Origin: Streptomyces sp. TN58
GTDB taxonomy: Bacteria > Actinomycetota > Actinomycetes > Streptomycetales > Streptomycetaceae
DNA: 64,000 bases
Reading direction: 5' to 3'
Assembly (NCBI RefSeq): GCF_001941845.1
Contig: NZ_CP018870.1
Coordinates: 3,628,501-3,692,500 of the forward strand
This document shows positions 7,975 through 15,604 of the stretch, piece by piece. Both the position numbers and the translations under genes were made by a program. The first letter of the stretch is position 1, and every line of letters starts with the position of its first letter. Below the pieces are notes generated by a model, which saw only the letters and a list, made by a program, of their open reading frames with translations, did not search any database and had not been told where the DNA came from.

Positions 7975-9264
7975 TCAGCCCTGCGGGAGGGTGGGCGCGG
8001 CGTCGACCGGGTGGACGGTCGGGCAGTAGCGGCGCCAGGGGTCGAGGAACTTGTTGCGCATGTAGCCCTTGCGCTGGGTTCCGTCGGCCATGCGGACGTT
8101 GCCGGGCTTGATGCCGAACTGCCTGAGCATCGAGCTGAGGTCACGCGGGCTCAGCCCGTTCCGACCCCACTCGGCCCACGGGCTCTCCGGATCCTGGCGC
8201 AGATGGTGGATCAGCTCCTCCGTGGAGAGGCTGTCGACCTCGCGCTGGGCGACGAAGACGCGCCGGATGTCGGCCAGGATGCGGGCCCCGCTGGGGTGGT
8301 CCTCCTCGGCCGCCGTCTCGGCGGCGACCATCTGCTCGCACGCGGTGCGGGCACGGCGCGGCCAGGTGCCGGCGGCGAGGTCGGCGACGGTGACGAGGGG
8401 TTCCCAGGTGTCGGCGGCCCGGTCCTCCACCGGCATCGCCGGTTCCAGGTCGGCGGCCTCGTCCAGCAGGGGCCCCGCCCAGGCGGCGATACGGTCGCGC
8501 AGGCCGTGCAGGGCAGGGATGTCCCGCCGCGACCGGAAGGGCCGGACGCTCTCGCCTTCCGCTCGTCGGCGCATGCGGATGACCACCGACCGGTCCATGA
8601 TCGTGTCAGGCAGGTCGCCGATCCCGGCGATGGCCGCCATGGCGAAGGTGGCGAACCGGTGGGGCGTGTGGTCGTTGCCGACCACACGGGTCACGTAGCG
8701 GTTGCGCTGGTGGCCGGCGTTCAGCAGGCCGCGCATCTCCTCGTTCTTCTCCGCCTGCTTCGGCGTGCCGAAGATCGTGTCCGCCTCGTCCACGAGGAGC
8801 GTGGGCGGCTCCTCGGTGATGGAGCGGAAGACTGCCGCCGGCGTGGTGTTGATGGTGAGCATCGGCTCGTGGACCGTCTCGGTGAGAACGTCCAGCAGCC
8901 GGGACTTGCCGCACCGCTTCGCCGGTCCTACCACCGCCAGGCGCGGGGCGTGCTGCCACGCCGGCTGGAGGTGCGTCGCCGCCACCCACAAGGTGACCGA
9001 GTCGAGCGCCTGCTCGGAGGGGAGGATGACGAACTTCGATATCTGCGCACGCAGTTCATCCAGCAGCTCCGATCCGTGCGTCGGCTCGGGGTCCGGCTCT
9101 GGCTCCGCCTCCGGCTCCTCGGCAGGCTCGTCTGCCAAGGTGCCCTCGACGCCGTCGGCGGCAGAAGCCTGACCGATGAACTCGCCAGGCTTGCCAGGGA
9201 CGGGGACCAGCGGCCATGCGGGCTTCTCGGGGGCGGAATAGGGCTGGGATTCGTGGTGTTCCAC
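7975..9264 (-). CDS. DUF3631 P-loop ATPase (replication/helicase-like protein of the element)
   Basis: I chose the GTG at 9264 because gaggag precedes it by 8 nt; the longer frame upstream is low-complexity. The protein has 429 residues: an acidic linker with repeated Glu/Pro (about 35-60), then a P-loop domain with Walker A 'VGPAKRCGKSRLL' (about 98-110) and Walker B 'TLLVDEADTIFG' (about 140). The C-terminal part ('LIHHLRQDPESPWAEWGR', then 'LRQFGIKPGNVRM') is the DUF3631 region seen in primase/helicase-like proteins of phages, plasmids and integrative elements. It is the only candidate replication protein in the element. Function is inferred from family context. Confidence 0.75.
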   Translation of the reverse strand: MEHHESQPYSAPEKPAWPLVPVPGKPGEFIGQASAADGVEGTLADEPAEEPEAEPEPDPEPTHGSELLDELRAQISKFVILPSEQALDSVTLWVAATHLQPAWQHAPRLAVVGPAKRCGKSRLLDVLTETVHEPMLTINTTPAAVFRSITEEPPTLLVDEADTIFGTPKQAEKNEEMRGLLNAGHQRNRYVTRVVGNDHTPHRFATFAMAAIAGIGDLPDTIMDRSVVIRMRRRAEGESVRPFRSRRDIPALHGLRDRIAAWAGPLLDEAADLEPAMPVEDRAADTWEPLVTVADLAAGTWPRRARTACEQMVAAETAAEEDHPSGARILADIRRVFVAQREVDSLSTEELIHHLRQDPESPWAEWGRNGLSPRDLSSMLRQFGIKPGNVRMADGTQRKGYMRNKFLDPWRRYCPTVHPVDAAPTLPQG

Positions 9265-9497
9265 AGGGCAGCTCCTCGTCTGACGGTGGCGGGCTCGCAC
9301 GCCCTTGCCGCCGGGTTGGTTCTTCCAGGGCCGTTCGGGGTTGCTCGGGCCTCCGGCGTCGCACCGCCGGGGGCCCATTCCCTTCTCGCGGGCATCAGGC
9401 CACCGCGAGGGACCACGAACCGTACGTACATGCCTGGCCACAGTCCAGCGTTTCTGTGTCAGCTCAGCGCAGAACGGCCTGCTATGTTGCCTCACCC

Positions 9498-9728
9498 TCA
9501 AGCGGCCAGCCCCAGCAGATTCAGCAGATCCGCGGTCACCACGCGGTACGCCTTGCCCAGGCGCAGGACCTTGCACGGGTACTCGCCCCGCTTGGCCAGC
9601 TCGTAGCCCTTGCTCCGCCCGAGACCCAGTGCACGGTTCCCGGTGTCCAGGTCAACGGCCGCCGGCAGGGCCAACAGCTCCTCGCGACCCATGCCCGTCA
9701 GCTTGGTTCCTGTCGCGTTGTCGCGCAC
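9498..9728 (-). CDS. Excisionase-like helix-turn-helix protein
   Basis: The protein has 76 residues from a GTG at 9728 with a gagagga RBS. The core 'LGLGRSKGYELAKRGEYPCKVLRLGKAYRVVTADLL' is the MerR/AlpA-type winged helix used by excisionases (helix, 'P' wing, then 'R.G..yrv...dl..ll'). I quote only part of it as recognition sequence. It is divergent from the XRE regulator and lies about 770 nt from the integrase, the usual place for a recombination directionality factor. The 233 nt between this gene and the DUF3631 gene (9265-9497) hold no gene and presumably the DUF3631 promoter. Confidence 0.75.
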   Translation of the reverse strand: MRDNATGTKLTGMGREELLALPAAVDLDTGNRALGLGRSKGYELAKRGEYPCKVLRLGKAYRVVTADLLNLLGLAA

Positions 9729-9809
9729 GCAGCGCTCCTCTCGTACAGCCGTCGGCGAACGTGGTCGTCACGTCCGGCTCTGGGCTACGAGAAACAAGTG
9801 TGATCGAGC

Positions 9810-9829
9810 TACTGTGTCGCCATGACACA
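9810..9829 (+). promoter_or_regulatory. Possible leaderless promoter and operator of the XRE gene
   Basis: TACTGT at 9810-9815 can serve as a -10 box 6 nt before the ATG at 9822. This agrees with the absence of a Shine-Dalgarno sequence. The palindrome tgtgtc-gccat-gacaca (9813-9829) covers both the -10 and the start codon and is a natural candidate for autoregulation by the XRE protein. Confidence 0.4.
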
Positions 9830-10499
9830 ACACGGATTCGATGATGAAGACGAGGACAACGTCCCCGAGTGGGTGGACCAGGTCATGGCGACCGTGGCCA
9901 AGGAGGTGAGACGACGCAGGAAGGAATTGGGGATGAGCGCACAGAACCTGGCTGATGCCTGCGAGGAGATCGGCCATCCGATCCCACGCAACGTGATCGC
10001 CAACATGGAGTCCGGTCGCCGAGCGAGCCTCCCCCTGGTCGACGTCATGGTGCTGGCCGAGGCGCTCCACACGAACCCGATCTGCCTGATCTACCCCGTC
10101 GGCTACGTCGAGCAGGTCCAGAAGCTCCCCCTGCGGCACAGCGAGCAGACCTGGGACGCCATGCGGTGGTTCACCGGAGCTGAACCCGGTGAACCGCTCG
10201 CCCTGGACCTCATGCTGCGCCTGTTCCACCAACACGAGAGCGAGCAGCGGGCCTTGCACGCGGCCGAGTCCAGCGAGCAGGACGAAGCCTGGAAGGCCAA
10301 GTCGGCCGGCGACGCTGCTCAACGCGAAGAGGCCCTCAGCGCCCAAGCCTTCTACGCCGAGAGGGCCGCGCTCGCCAAGGAGCGGCTGCGCCGCCTCCGC
10401 GCCTCCATCCGCGAGGAGGGCGGCACGCCCCCAATGCTGCTGCCATCCCGGTTCGCGAGCCCGTTCGACAACAACAACCACCTGGAGGAAGACTTTTGA
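9822..10499 (+). CDS. XRE-family transcriptional regulator
   Basis: The protein has 225 residues. Residues about 20-90 are a lambda-repressor-type HTH: 'VRRRRKELGMSAQNLADAC', then 'IPRNVIANMESGRRASLPL' and 'VMVLAEALHTNPICLIYPV'. A helical, charged C-terminal part follows. Its stop overlaps the integrase start (TTGA), so the pair is co-translated. It probably controls integration and excision, or the divergent excisionase gene, from the shared 93-nt promoter region. Confidence 0.85.
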   Translation: MTQHGFDDEDEDNVPEWVDQVMATVAKEVRRRRKELGMSAQNLADACEEIGHPIPRNVIANMESGRRASLPLVDVMVLAEALHTNPICLIYPVGYVEQVQKLPLRHSEQTWDAMRWFTGAEPGEPLALDLMLRLFHQHESEQRALHAAESSEQDEAWKAKSAGDAAQREEALSAQAFYAERAALAKERLRRLRASIREEGGTPPMLLPSRFASPFDNNNHLEEDF

Positions 10500-12106
10500 A
10501 GGGTTCCACCTACCGCCGCTGTTCCTGCCGCGACCCCAAGACCAGCAAGGAACTCGGCACTTCCTGCCCCAAGCGCAACAGCAGGAATCACTGTACGTAC
10601 TCCATACGCCAGGAGCTGCCACCCCGCGAGGACGGCAGCCGACGGTCCTTCGCGCGTGGCGGGTACGGCAGCCTCAAGGCCGCCCAGGCCGATCTCGACC
10701 ACGTGCGGGCCCTCCTGGGGCTCGCTGAGGCCGACGACCCCGAGGGCATACAGCTGGTCGCCGCGATGCTGGCCGAGGTCAGCGGTGAGAAGCTGCCCCT
10801 GCCGGACGTGGAGGAGACCCGGCGCCGGCTCAGGGCCGGCCAGGATCTCATCGGCAGCCTGACCGTGGCCGAGTGGCTGGACCGGTGGCTCGCCGGCAAG
10901 CGCATCCGGAAGTCGGGCATCAGCCGGTACGAGACCGACGTCCGCGTGCACCTCAAGCCCCACATCGGCCACCGGCGTCTCGACCGGCTGCGCGTCAGTC
11001 ACCTCAGCGACATGTTCACCGCCATCACCGACGCCAACGCCGAGATCCTGGAGCAGAACGCCCAGCGGCGAGCGGCGGTCGAGGAGTTGGCGACCGTCCC
11101 GTGGAAGGGCCTGGCGAACCGCGCCCGCCGCAAGGCGATGAAGGCCGCGATCGACGCGATGCCGCCCTTCCGCCGCGTCACCGGCCCCGCCACGCGCCAG
11201 CACATCAAGGCCACGCTCCGCGCGGCCCTGAACGACGCGATCGGGCAGCAGATCATCACCTTCAACCCGGCGGCCCACGTCGAGATCGACCCGGTACGCA
11301 AGCCGAAGGCGCTCGTGTGGACAGACGAGAGGGTCGCCAAGTGGGAGCAGAGCGGCGAGAAGCCGTCCCCTGTGATGGTCTGGACGCCGGAACAGACCGG
11401 CGGCTTCCTCGACTTCGTCGCCGAGGACCGGCTCTACGCGATGTGGCACCTGATCGCCTTCCGCGGCCTGCGGCGAGGCGAGGCGTGCGGGCAGCCGTGG
11501 TCGGAGACCAACCTCGACCGGCATTCCCTCACCGTGACCGGCCAGCTCGTTCAGGACGGCTGGGAGGTCGAGGCGTCCGAGCCCAAGACGGACAGCGGCT
11601 TCCGTGTCGTGGCCCTGGACGACGACACCGCCCACGTCCTGAAGCGGCACCGCGAGCGGCAGGAGGCCGACCGTGCGGAGTGGGGGTCGGCCTGGGTGAA
11701 CACCGGGCTCGTCTTCACCCAGGAGGACGGCTCCTGGCTCCACCCGGGCAAGGTCACCGACCTCTTTGAGCGGCTCGTCGCCGCCTCCGGCCTGCCGCCG
11801 ATCCGGCTGCACGACCTCCGGCACGGCGCGGCCACGCTCATGCTGGCCGCTGACATCGACATCAAAATCGTGTCGGACACACTCGGGCACAGCGACACCC
11901 GGATCACGCGCGACATCTACCAGAGCGTGCTCCCCCACGTCGGCAAGAGCGCCGCCGAGGCCACCGCCAAGCTGGTCCCCCTCCAACGCAAGGCCGACCA
12001 GGAGGAGCAGGCCCGCAAGGCCGCCAACAAGGCGAAGAAGGCCGAGAAGGCGAAGGGCAAGGGGAAGAAGAAGGGCAAGGCCAAGAAGGCCGCACGCAAG
12101 GGCTGA
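10496..12106 (+). CDS. Tyrosine site-specific integrase with lysine-rich tail
   Basis: The TTG start at 10496 has a ggagga RBS about 7 nt upstream and overlaps the XRE stop. The protein has 536 residues. The SAM-like arm/core-binding region 'LTVAEWLDRWLAGKRI' begins near residue 120. The catalytic domain has Arg in 'FRGLRRGEACG' (about 325), 'HDLRHG' (His-439 and Arg), 'LGHSDT' (about 462) and the nucleophile Tyr-475 in 'DIYQS'. The last 35 residues are almost only Lys, Ala and Gly, like an H1-type DNA-binding tail. The gene ends 122 nt from the 3' end of tRNA-Thr, the presumed attachment site. It recombines the element in and out of the chromosome. Confidence 0.93.
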   Translation: MKGSTYRRCSCRDPKTSKELGTSCPKRNSRNHCTYSIRQELPPREDGSRRSFARGGYGSLKAAQADLDHVRALLGLAEADDPEGIQLVAAMLAEVSGEKLPLPDVEETRRRLRAGQDLIGSLTVAEWLDRWLAGKRIRKSGISRYETDVRVHLKPHIGHRRLDRLRVSHLSDMFTAITDANAEILEQNAQRRAAVEELATVPWKGLANRARRKAMKAAIDAMPPFRRVTGPATRQHIKATLRAALNDAIGQQIITFNPAAHVEIDPVRKPKALVWTDERVAKWEQSGEKPSPVMVWTPEQTGGFLDFVAEDRLYAMWHLIAFRGLRRGEACGQPWSETNLDRHSLTVTGQLVQDGWEVEASEPKTDSGFRVVALDDDTAHVLKRHRERQEADRAEWGSAWVNTGLVFTQEDGSWLHPGKVTDLFERLVAASGLPPIRLHDLRHGAATLMLAADIDIKIVSDTLGHSDTRITRDIYQSVLPHVGKSAAEATAKLVPLQRKADQEEQARKAANKAKKAEKAKGKGKKKGKAKKAARKG

Positions 12107-12185
12107 CAGCCGCTCCGCTCACGCATCGCTCACGCAAGCACTTCCACGGCATCCCCGTCGTGCGGCTCGGCATGCCCCAGGCATG

Positions 12186-12222
12186 AAAAAGCCCCAGGTC
12201 ACGGCGAGTGAGTCCTGGGGCT
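12186..12222 (-). terminator. Terminator of tRNA-Thr (and end of integrase transcript)
   Basis: On the minus strand the hairpin agccccagg / cctggggct (12214-12222 with 12190-12198) is followed by a run of T (12186-12190 read as aaaaa on plus). This is a classical intrinsic terminator just after the tRNA. It can also form on the plus strand past the integrase gene. Confidence 0.75.
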
Positions 12223-12228
12223 GATCCG

Positions 12229-12302
12229 AGCCGCCTTCGGGATTCGAACCCGAGACCTACGCATTACGAGTGCGTTGCTCTGGCCAACTGAGCTAAGGCG
12301 GC
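12229..12302 (-). tRNA. tRNA-Thr (anticodon CGT)
   Basis: Read on the minus strand, the cloverleaf is complete. The acceptor stem GCCGCCT pairs with AGGCGGC, the D stem GCTC with GAGC, and the anticodon stem ACGCA with TGCGT around the loop CTCGTAA. The T stem TCGGG pairs with CCCGA around TTCGAAT. CCA is not encoded. Anticodon CGT reads ACG (Thr). The tRNA is intact, and its 3' end faces the integrase gene, so it is the likely integration target of the element. A minus-strand -10-like TAGACT lies at 12358-12363. I see no gene in 12303-12521. Confidence 0.95.
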
Positions 12303-12521
12303 ACCGCCGGGAGACAAGTGTTCCCTCGGAAGGGATCGCTCATCAGCAGCGGCGCCAAGTCTACAGGGTCCCGGCAGGTGCCCCGAACCACGTTTCGTGC
12401 GGGTGCGGCGCAGGTCACGGACCCGGTCGGCGACCGCGGTGCTACCGGGCCGGGCGCGGGTCCCGCAGGTGCTCCGGGGTGTGCTCGGGCAGACCGGTGT
12501 GCCCGGCGCTCGCGCCGCGGG

Positions 12522-14093
12522 TCAGCACTTCTTGCCGTCCGTCGGGGGCTTGCCCTCCAGCAGGTAGCGGTTGATCGCCGTGTCGATGCAGTCGCTGCCG
12601 CGCCCGTACGCCGTGTGGCCGTCGCCGTCGTAGGTGAGGAGGGTGCCCGAGTCGAGCTGGCCGGCCAGCGCCTGCGCCCACTTGTACGGGGTCGCCGGGT
12701 CGCGGGTGGTGCCCACCACCACGATCGGCGCGGCGCCCTTCGCGGTGAGCGGTCCCGCCTGGCCCGTGGGCTTCACCGGCCAGTACGCGCAGTTCAGCGC
12801 GGCCCAGGCCAGACCCGCGCCGAAGACCGGGGAGGCCTTCTCGAAGGAGGGCAGGGCCGCGTCGACGGCGTCGGGGCCGGTGAAGGCCGCGGGCTGGTCG
12901 AGGCAGTTGACGGCGGCGTTCGCGAACATCAGGTTGGCGTACTTTCCGTCCGGCCCGCGCTCGTAGTAGCTGTCGGCCAGACCCAGCAGGCCCGCGCCGT
13001 CGCCGTTCATCGCCGAGGTCAGAGCCTCGCGCAGCTGGGGCCAGGCGTTCTCGTCGTAGAGCGCCGCGATCACCCCGGTCGTCGCGAGGGCCTCCCCGAG
13101 GGGGCGCTTGTCGTCGCCGCTGGGCACGGGCTGGGCGTCGAGCTTGCGGAAGAAGTCCTTCAGGCGGGCGGCCACCTGCTCCGGGCTGCCCTTGCCCAGC
13201 GGGCAGTCGGGCTGCTGGGCGCAGTCCTCGGCGAAGGCGGTGAAGGCCGTCTCGAAGCCCGCGGTCTGGTCGCGGTTGAGGTCGAGCGAGGCGCGGGTGG
13301 GGTCCATCGCGCCGTCCAGGACCAGCCGGCCGACGCGGTCCGGGAAGAGGTTCGCGTACGTCGCCCCCAGGAGGGTGCCGTAGGAGGCCCCGACGTAGTT
13401 GAGCTTCTTGTCGCCGAGGACGGAGCGCAGCAGGTCCATGTCGCGGGCGGCGTCGACGGTGGAGACGTGCGGCAGGACCCGTGTGGAGCGGGCCTGGCAG
13501 CCGGCGGCGAACTCCTTGAAGGCGGTCACCAGCTTCGCCCGCTCGGCCGCGTCGTCCGGGGTCTGGTCCACCTGGGTGTACTTGTCCATCTCCGGGCCGG
13601 TCAGGCACTCGACGGGGCTGCTGCGCTGTACGCCGCGCGGGTCGAAGGAGACCATGTCGTACCGGGCCCGGACGGGGGCGGGGTAGCCGATGCCCGCGTA
13701 CGCCTGGAGGTAGCCGATGCCGGAGCCGCCGGGGCCGCCGGGGTTGACCACGAGCGAGCCGAGCCGCTTGCCGGGGCCGGTCGCGGCGCGGCGGGACACC
13801 GCGATGTCCACGTCCTGGCCGGAGCCGGGGTTCGCGTAGTCCAGCGGGGCCTTCATCGTGGAGCACTGGAAGCCGGGGACACCGCAGTCACGCCAGGTCA
13901 GCTTCTGCTCGTAGTACGGGCGCATCGCGGCGGCGTCGGGGGACGGCTGCACCGACGCCGTGCCGCCGGGCTCCGCCCGTGCGGACGCGGCGGCCCGGAG
14001 CGTCTCCGGCCCGCCGGTGGTACATCCGGAGAGCAGCAGCCCGGCCGCCGCGATCGCGGTCCCGGTGGTACGCAGCACACGACTGGTGTCCAT
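12522..14093 (-). CDS. Secreted lipoprotein alpha/beta-hydrolase peptidase (tripeptidyl aminopeptidase type)
   Basis: The protein has 523 residues. Residues 1-24 form a lipoprotein signal with lipobox 'LLLSGC'. The alpha/beta-hydrolase fold starts with 'VVNPGGPGGSG' (oxyanion region, about 118). The nucleophile elbow is 'YVGASYGT' (Ser about 217). The C-terminal half has the TAP-C-terminal-like region with 'VVGTTRDPATPYKWA' (Asp of the triad) and 'DGDGHTAYG' (His). Streptomyces Slp/tripeptidyl peptidases of this family act on peptides outside the cell. 14094-14321 has no gene. Confidence 0.88.
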   Translation of the reverse strand: MDTSRVLRTTGTAIAAAGLLLSGCTTGGPETLRAAASARAEPGGTASVQPSPDAAAMRPYYEQKLTWRDCGVPGFQCSTMKAPLDYANPGSGQDVDIAVSRRAATGPGKRLGSLVVNPGGPGGSGIGYLQAYAGIGYPAPVRARYDMVSFDPRGVQRSSPVECLTGPEMDKYTQVDQTPDDAAERAKLVTAFKEFAAGCQARSTRVLPHVSTVDAARDMDLLRSVLGDKKLNYVGASYGTLLGATYANLFPDRVGRLVLDGAMDPTRASLDLNRDQTAGFETAFTAFAEDCAQQPDCPLGKGSPEQVAARLKDFFRKLDAQPVPSGDDKRPLGEALATTGVIAALYDENAWPQLREALTSAMNGDGAGLLGLADSYYERGPDGKYANLMFANAAVNCLDQPAAFTGPDAVDAALPSFEKASPVFGAGLAWAALNCAYWPVKPTGQAGPLTAKGAAPIVVVGTTRDPATPYKWAQALAGQLDSGTLLTYDGDGHTAYGRGSDCIDTAINRYLLEGKPPTDGKKC

Positions 14094-14321
14094 CCTCGGA
14101 GCCTACGTCCTGGCGGAAGGCGCGGGTGGCCCCGCTGCGCCGGACGGATCCGGGGCCTTCCCCTTGCGCCTGCCGGGCGGCGCACGGGCCGGGACCGCCG
14201 CGGCTCCCGCGGCTGGTTCGCCCGCAAGGGTGAGCCGGTCAACCGGGGGTGGACCCCGCCTCCCGCGAGACAACCCCCAGCCGGGACCAGCCCCCTCGGC
14301 GGGACCAGCCCCTTGGCGGGA

Positions 14322-15533
14322 TCAGCCCGCGCGCAGCGACATCGTCATCGCCTCCACCGCGAGGAGCGGGGCGACATTGCGGTCGAGGGCGTCCCGGCAG
14401 GCGATGACCGCCTCGATCCGGCGCAGGGTCCGCTCCGGGCCGGAGGCTCTGGCGATGCGCTCCAGGTCCTGGCGTATGTCCTCGTTGGCGATGGCGAGGG
14501 CGGAGCCGAGCTGGAGGGCCAGGACGTCGCGGTAGAAGCCGGTCAGGTCGGTGAGGGCGAGGTCGAGGCTGTCGCGCTGGGTGCGGGTCCGGCGCCGCTT
14601 CTGCTTGTCCTCCAGCTCCTTCATCACGCCCGCCGTGCCGCGCGGCATCCGCCCGCCGGTCCCGGCGGCGGCGCCCAGGGCTGCCCGCAGTTCCTCGGTC
14701 TCCTTGGTGTCGACCTCCTCGGCCACCTGCTTGGCGTCCTCGGCGGCGGCGTCCACCAGATCCTGGGCGGCCTTGAGGCAGGCTCCGACGTCGTCCACCC
14801 GGAGCGGGAGCTTCAGGACGGTCGCCCTGCGCTCGCGGGCCGCCTCGTCCGTGGCCAGCCGGCGGGCGCGGTCGACATGCCCCTGGGTGGCCCGGGCGGC
14901 GGCCAGGGCGACCGACGGCTCGACGCCGTCGCGCCGCACCAGCATGTCGGCGACGGCGGCCACGGAGGGGGTGCTCAGGCTGAGGTGCCGGCAGCGGGAG
15001 CGGATGGTGGGCAGCACGTCCTCCAGGGAGGGCGAGCACAGCAGCCACACCGTGCGCGGCGCCGGCTCCTCCACCGCCTTGAGGACGGCGTTGGCGGACT
15101 TCTCGTTCAGCCGCTCGGCGTCCTCGACCAGGATGATCTGCCAGCGGCCCGTGGCGGGCGAGGTGTAGGACTTGCGGACGGTGTCCCGCATGTCGTCGAC
15201 GAGGATCTGGCTGCCGACCGCGGCGATGGCGGAGACGTCCGCGTGCGTGCCGACCATCGTGGTGTGGCAGCCGTCGCAGAACCCACAGCCCGGCTCGCCG
15301 CCGAGGGCGCGGTCCGGGCTGGTGCACTGCAGGGCCGCCGCGAAGGCCCGGGCGGCGGTGACCCGCCCGGATCCCGGCGGTCCCGTGAAAAGCCAGGCGT
15401 GGGTCATCTTCGACGCGGCGGGCGGCGCGGTCCCGTCCGTGGCGGCCGTGACCAGCGCATCGGCATCACGGGCGGCGGCGACCAGCTGCGCCTGGATCCG
15501 CTCCTGGCCCACCAGGTCGTCCCACACGGACAT
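14322..15533 (-). CDS. holB: DNA polymerase III subunit delta'
   Basis: The ATG at 15533 gives 403 residues beginning 'MSVWDDLVGQERI'. It is a clamp-loader AAA+ fold: P-loop 'FTGPPGSGRVTAARAFA' (with GSGR in place of GxGK, so ATP binding is probably lost, as usual in delta'), and the zinc knuckle 'CGFCDGCHTTMVGTHAD'. 'ILVEDAERLNEKSANAVLKAVEEP' and the 'RSRCRHL' region match HolB/DnaX-type proteins. A coiled Lys/Arg/Glu insertion lies near residues 255-310. It serves in loading the sliding clamp. It lies downstream of tmk, the same order as in other bacteria. Confidence 0.92.
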   Translation of the reverse strand: MSVWDDLVGQERIQAQLVAAARDADALVTAATDGTAPPAASKMTHAWLFTGPPGSGRVTAARAFAAALQCTSPDRALGGEPGCGFCDGCHTTMVGTHADVSAIAAVGSQILVDDMRDTVRKSYTSPATGRWQIILVEDAERLNEKSANAVLKAVEEPAPRTVWLLCSPSLEDVLPTIRSRCRHLSLSTPSVAAVADMLVRRDGVEPSVALAAARATQGHVDRARRLATDEAARERRATVLKLPLRVDDVGACLKAAQDLVDAAAEDAKQVAEEVDTKETEELRAALGAAAGTGGRMPRGTAGVMKELEDKQKRRRTRTQRDSLDLALTDLTGFYRDVLALQLGSALAIANEDIRQDLERIARASGPERTLRRIEAVIACRDALDRNVAPLLAVEAMTMSLRAG

Positions 15534-15604
15534 CCCGCCCACCACCTCTCACTCTCCGTGCACCCATTGTCGCGGGCGCCACTGACAATCCCGTACGCCC
15601 GCCG

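Noticed and set aside
10496..12302. Second attachment site inside the window
   Set aside because: I looked for a copy of the tRNA-Thr 3' end (ggattcgaacccgag) in 1-12.1 kb and found none by eye, so no att pair is annotated.
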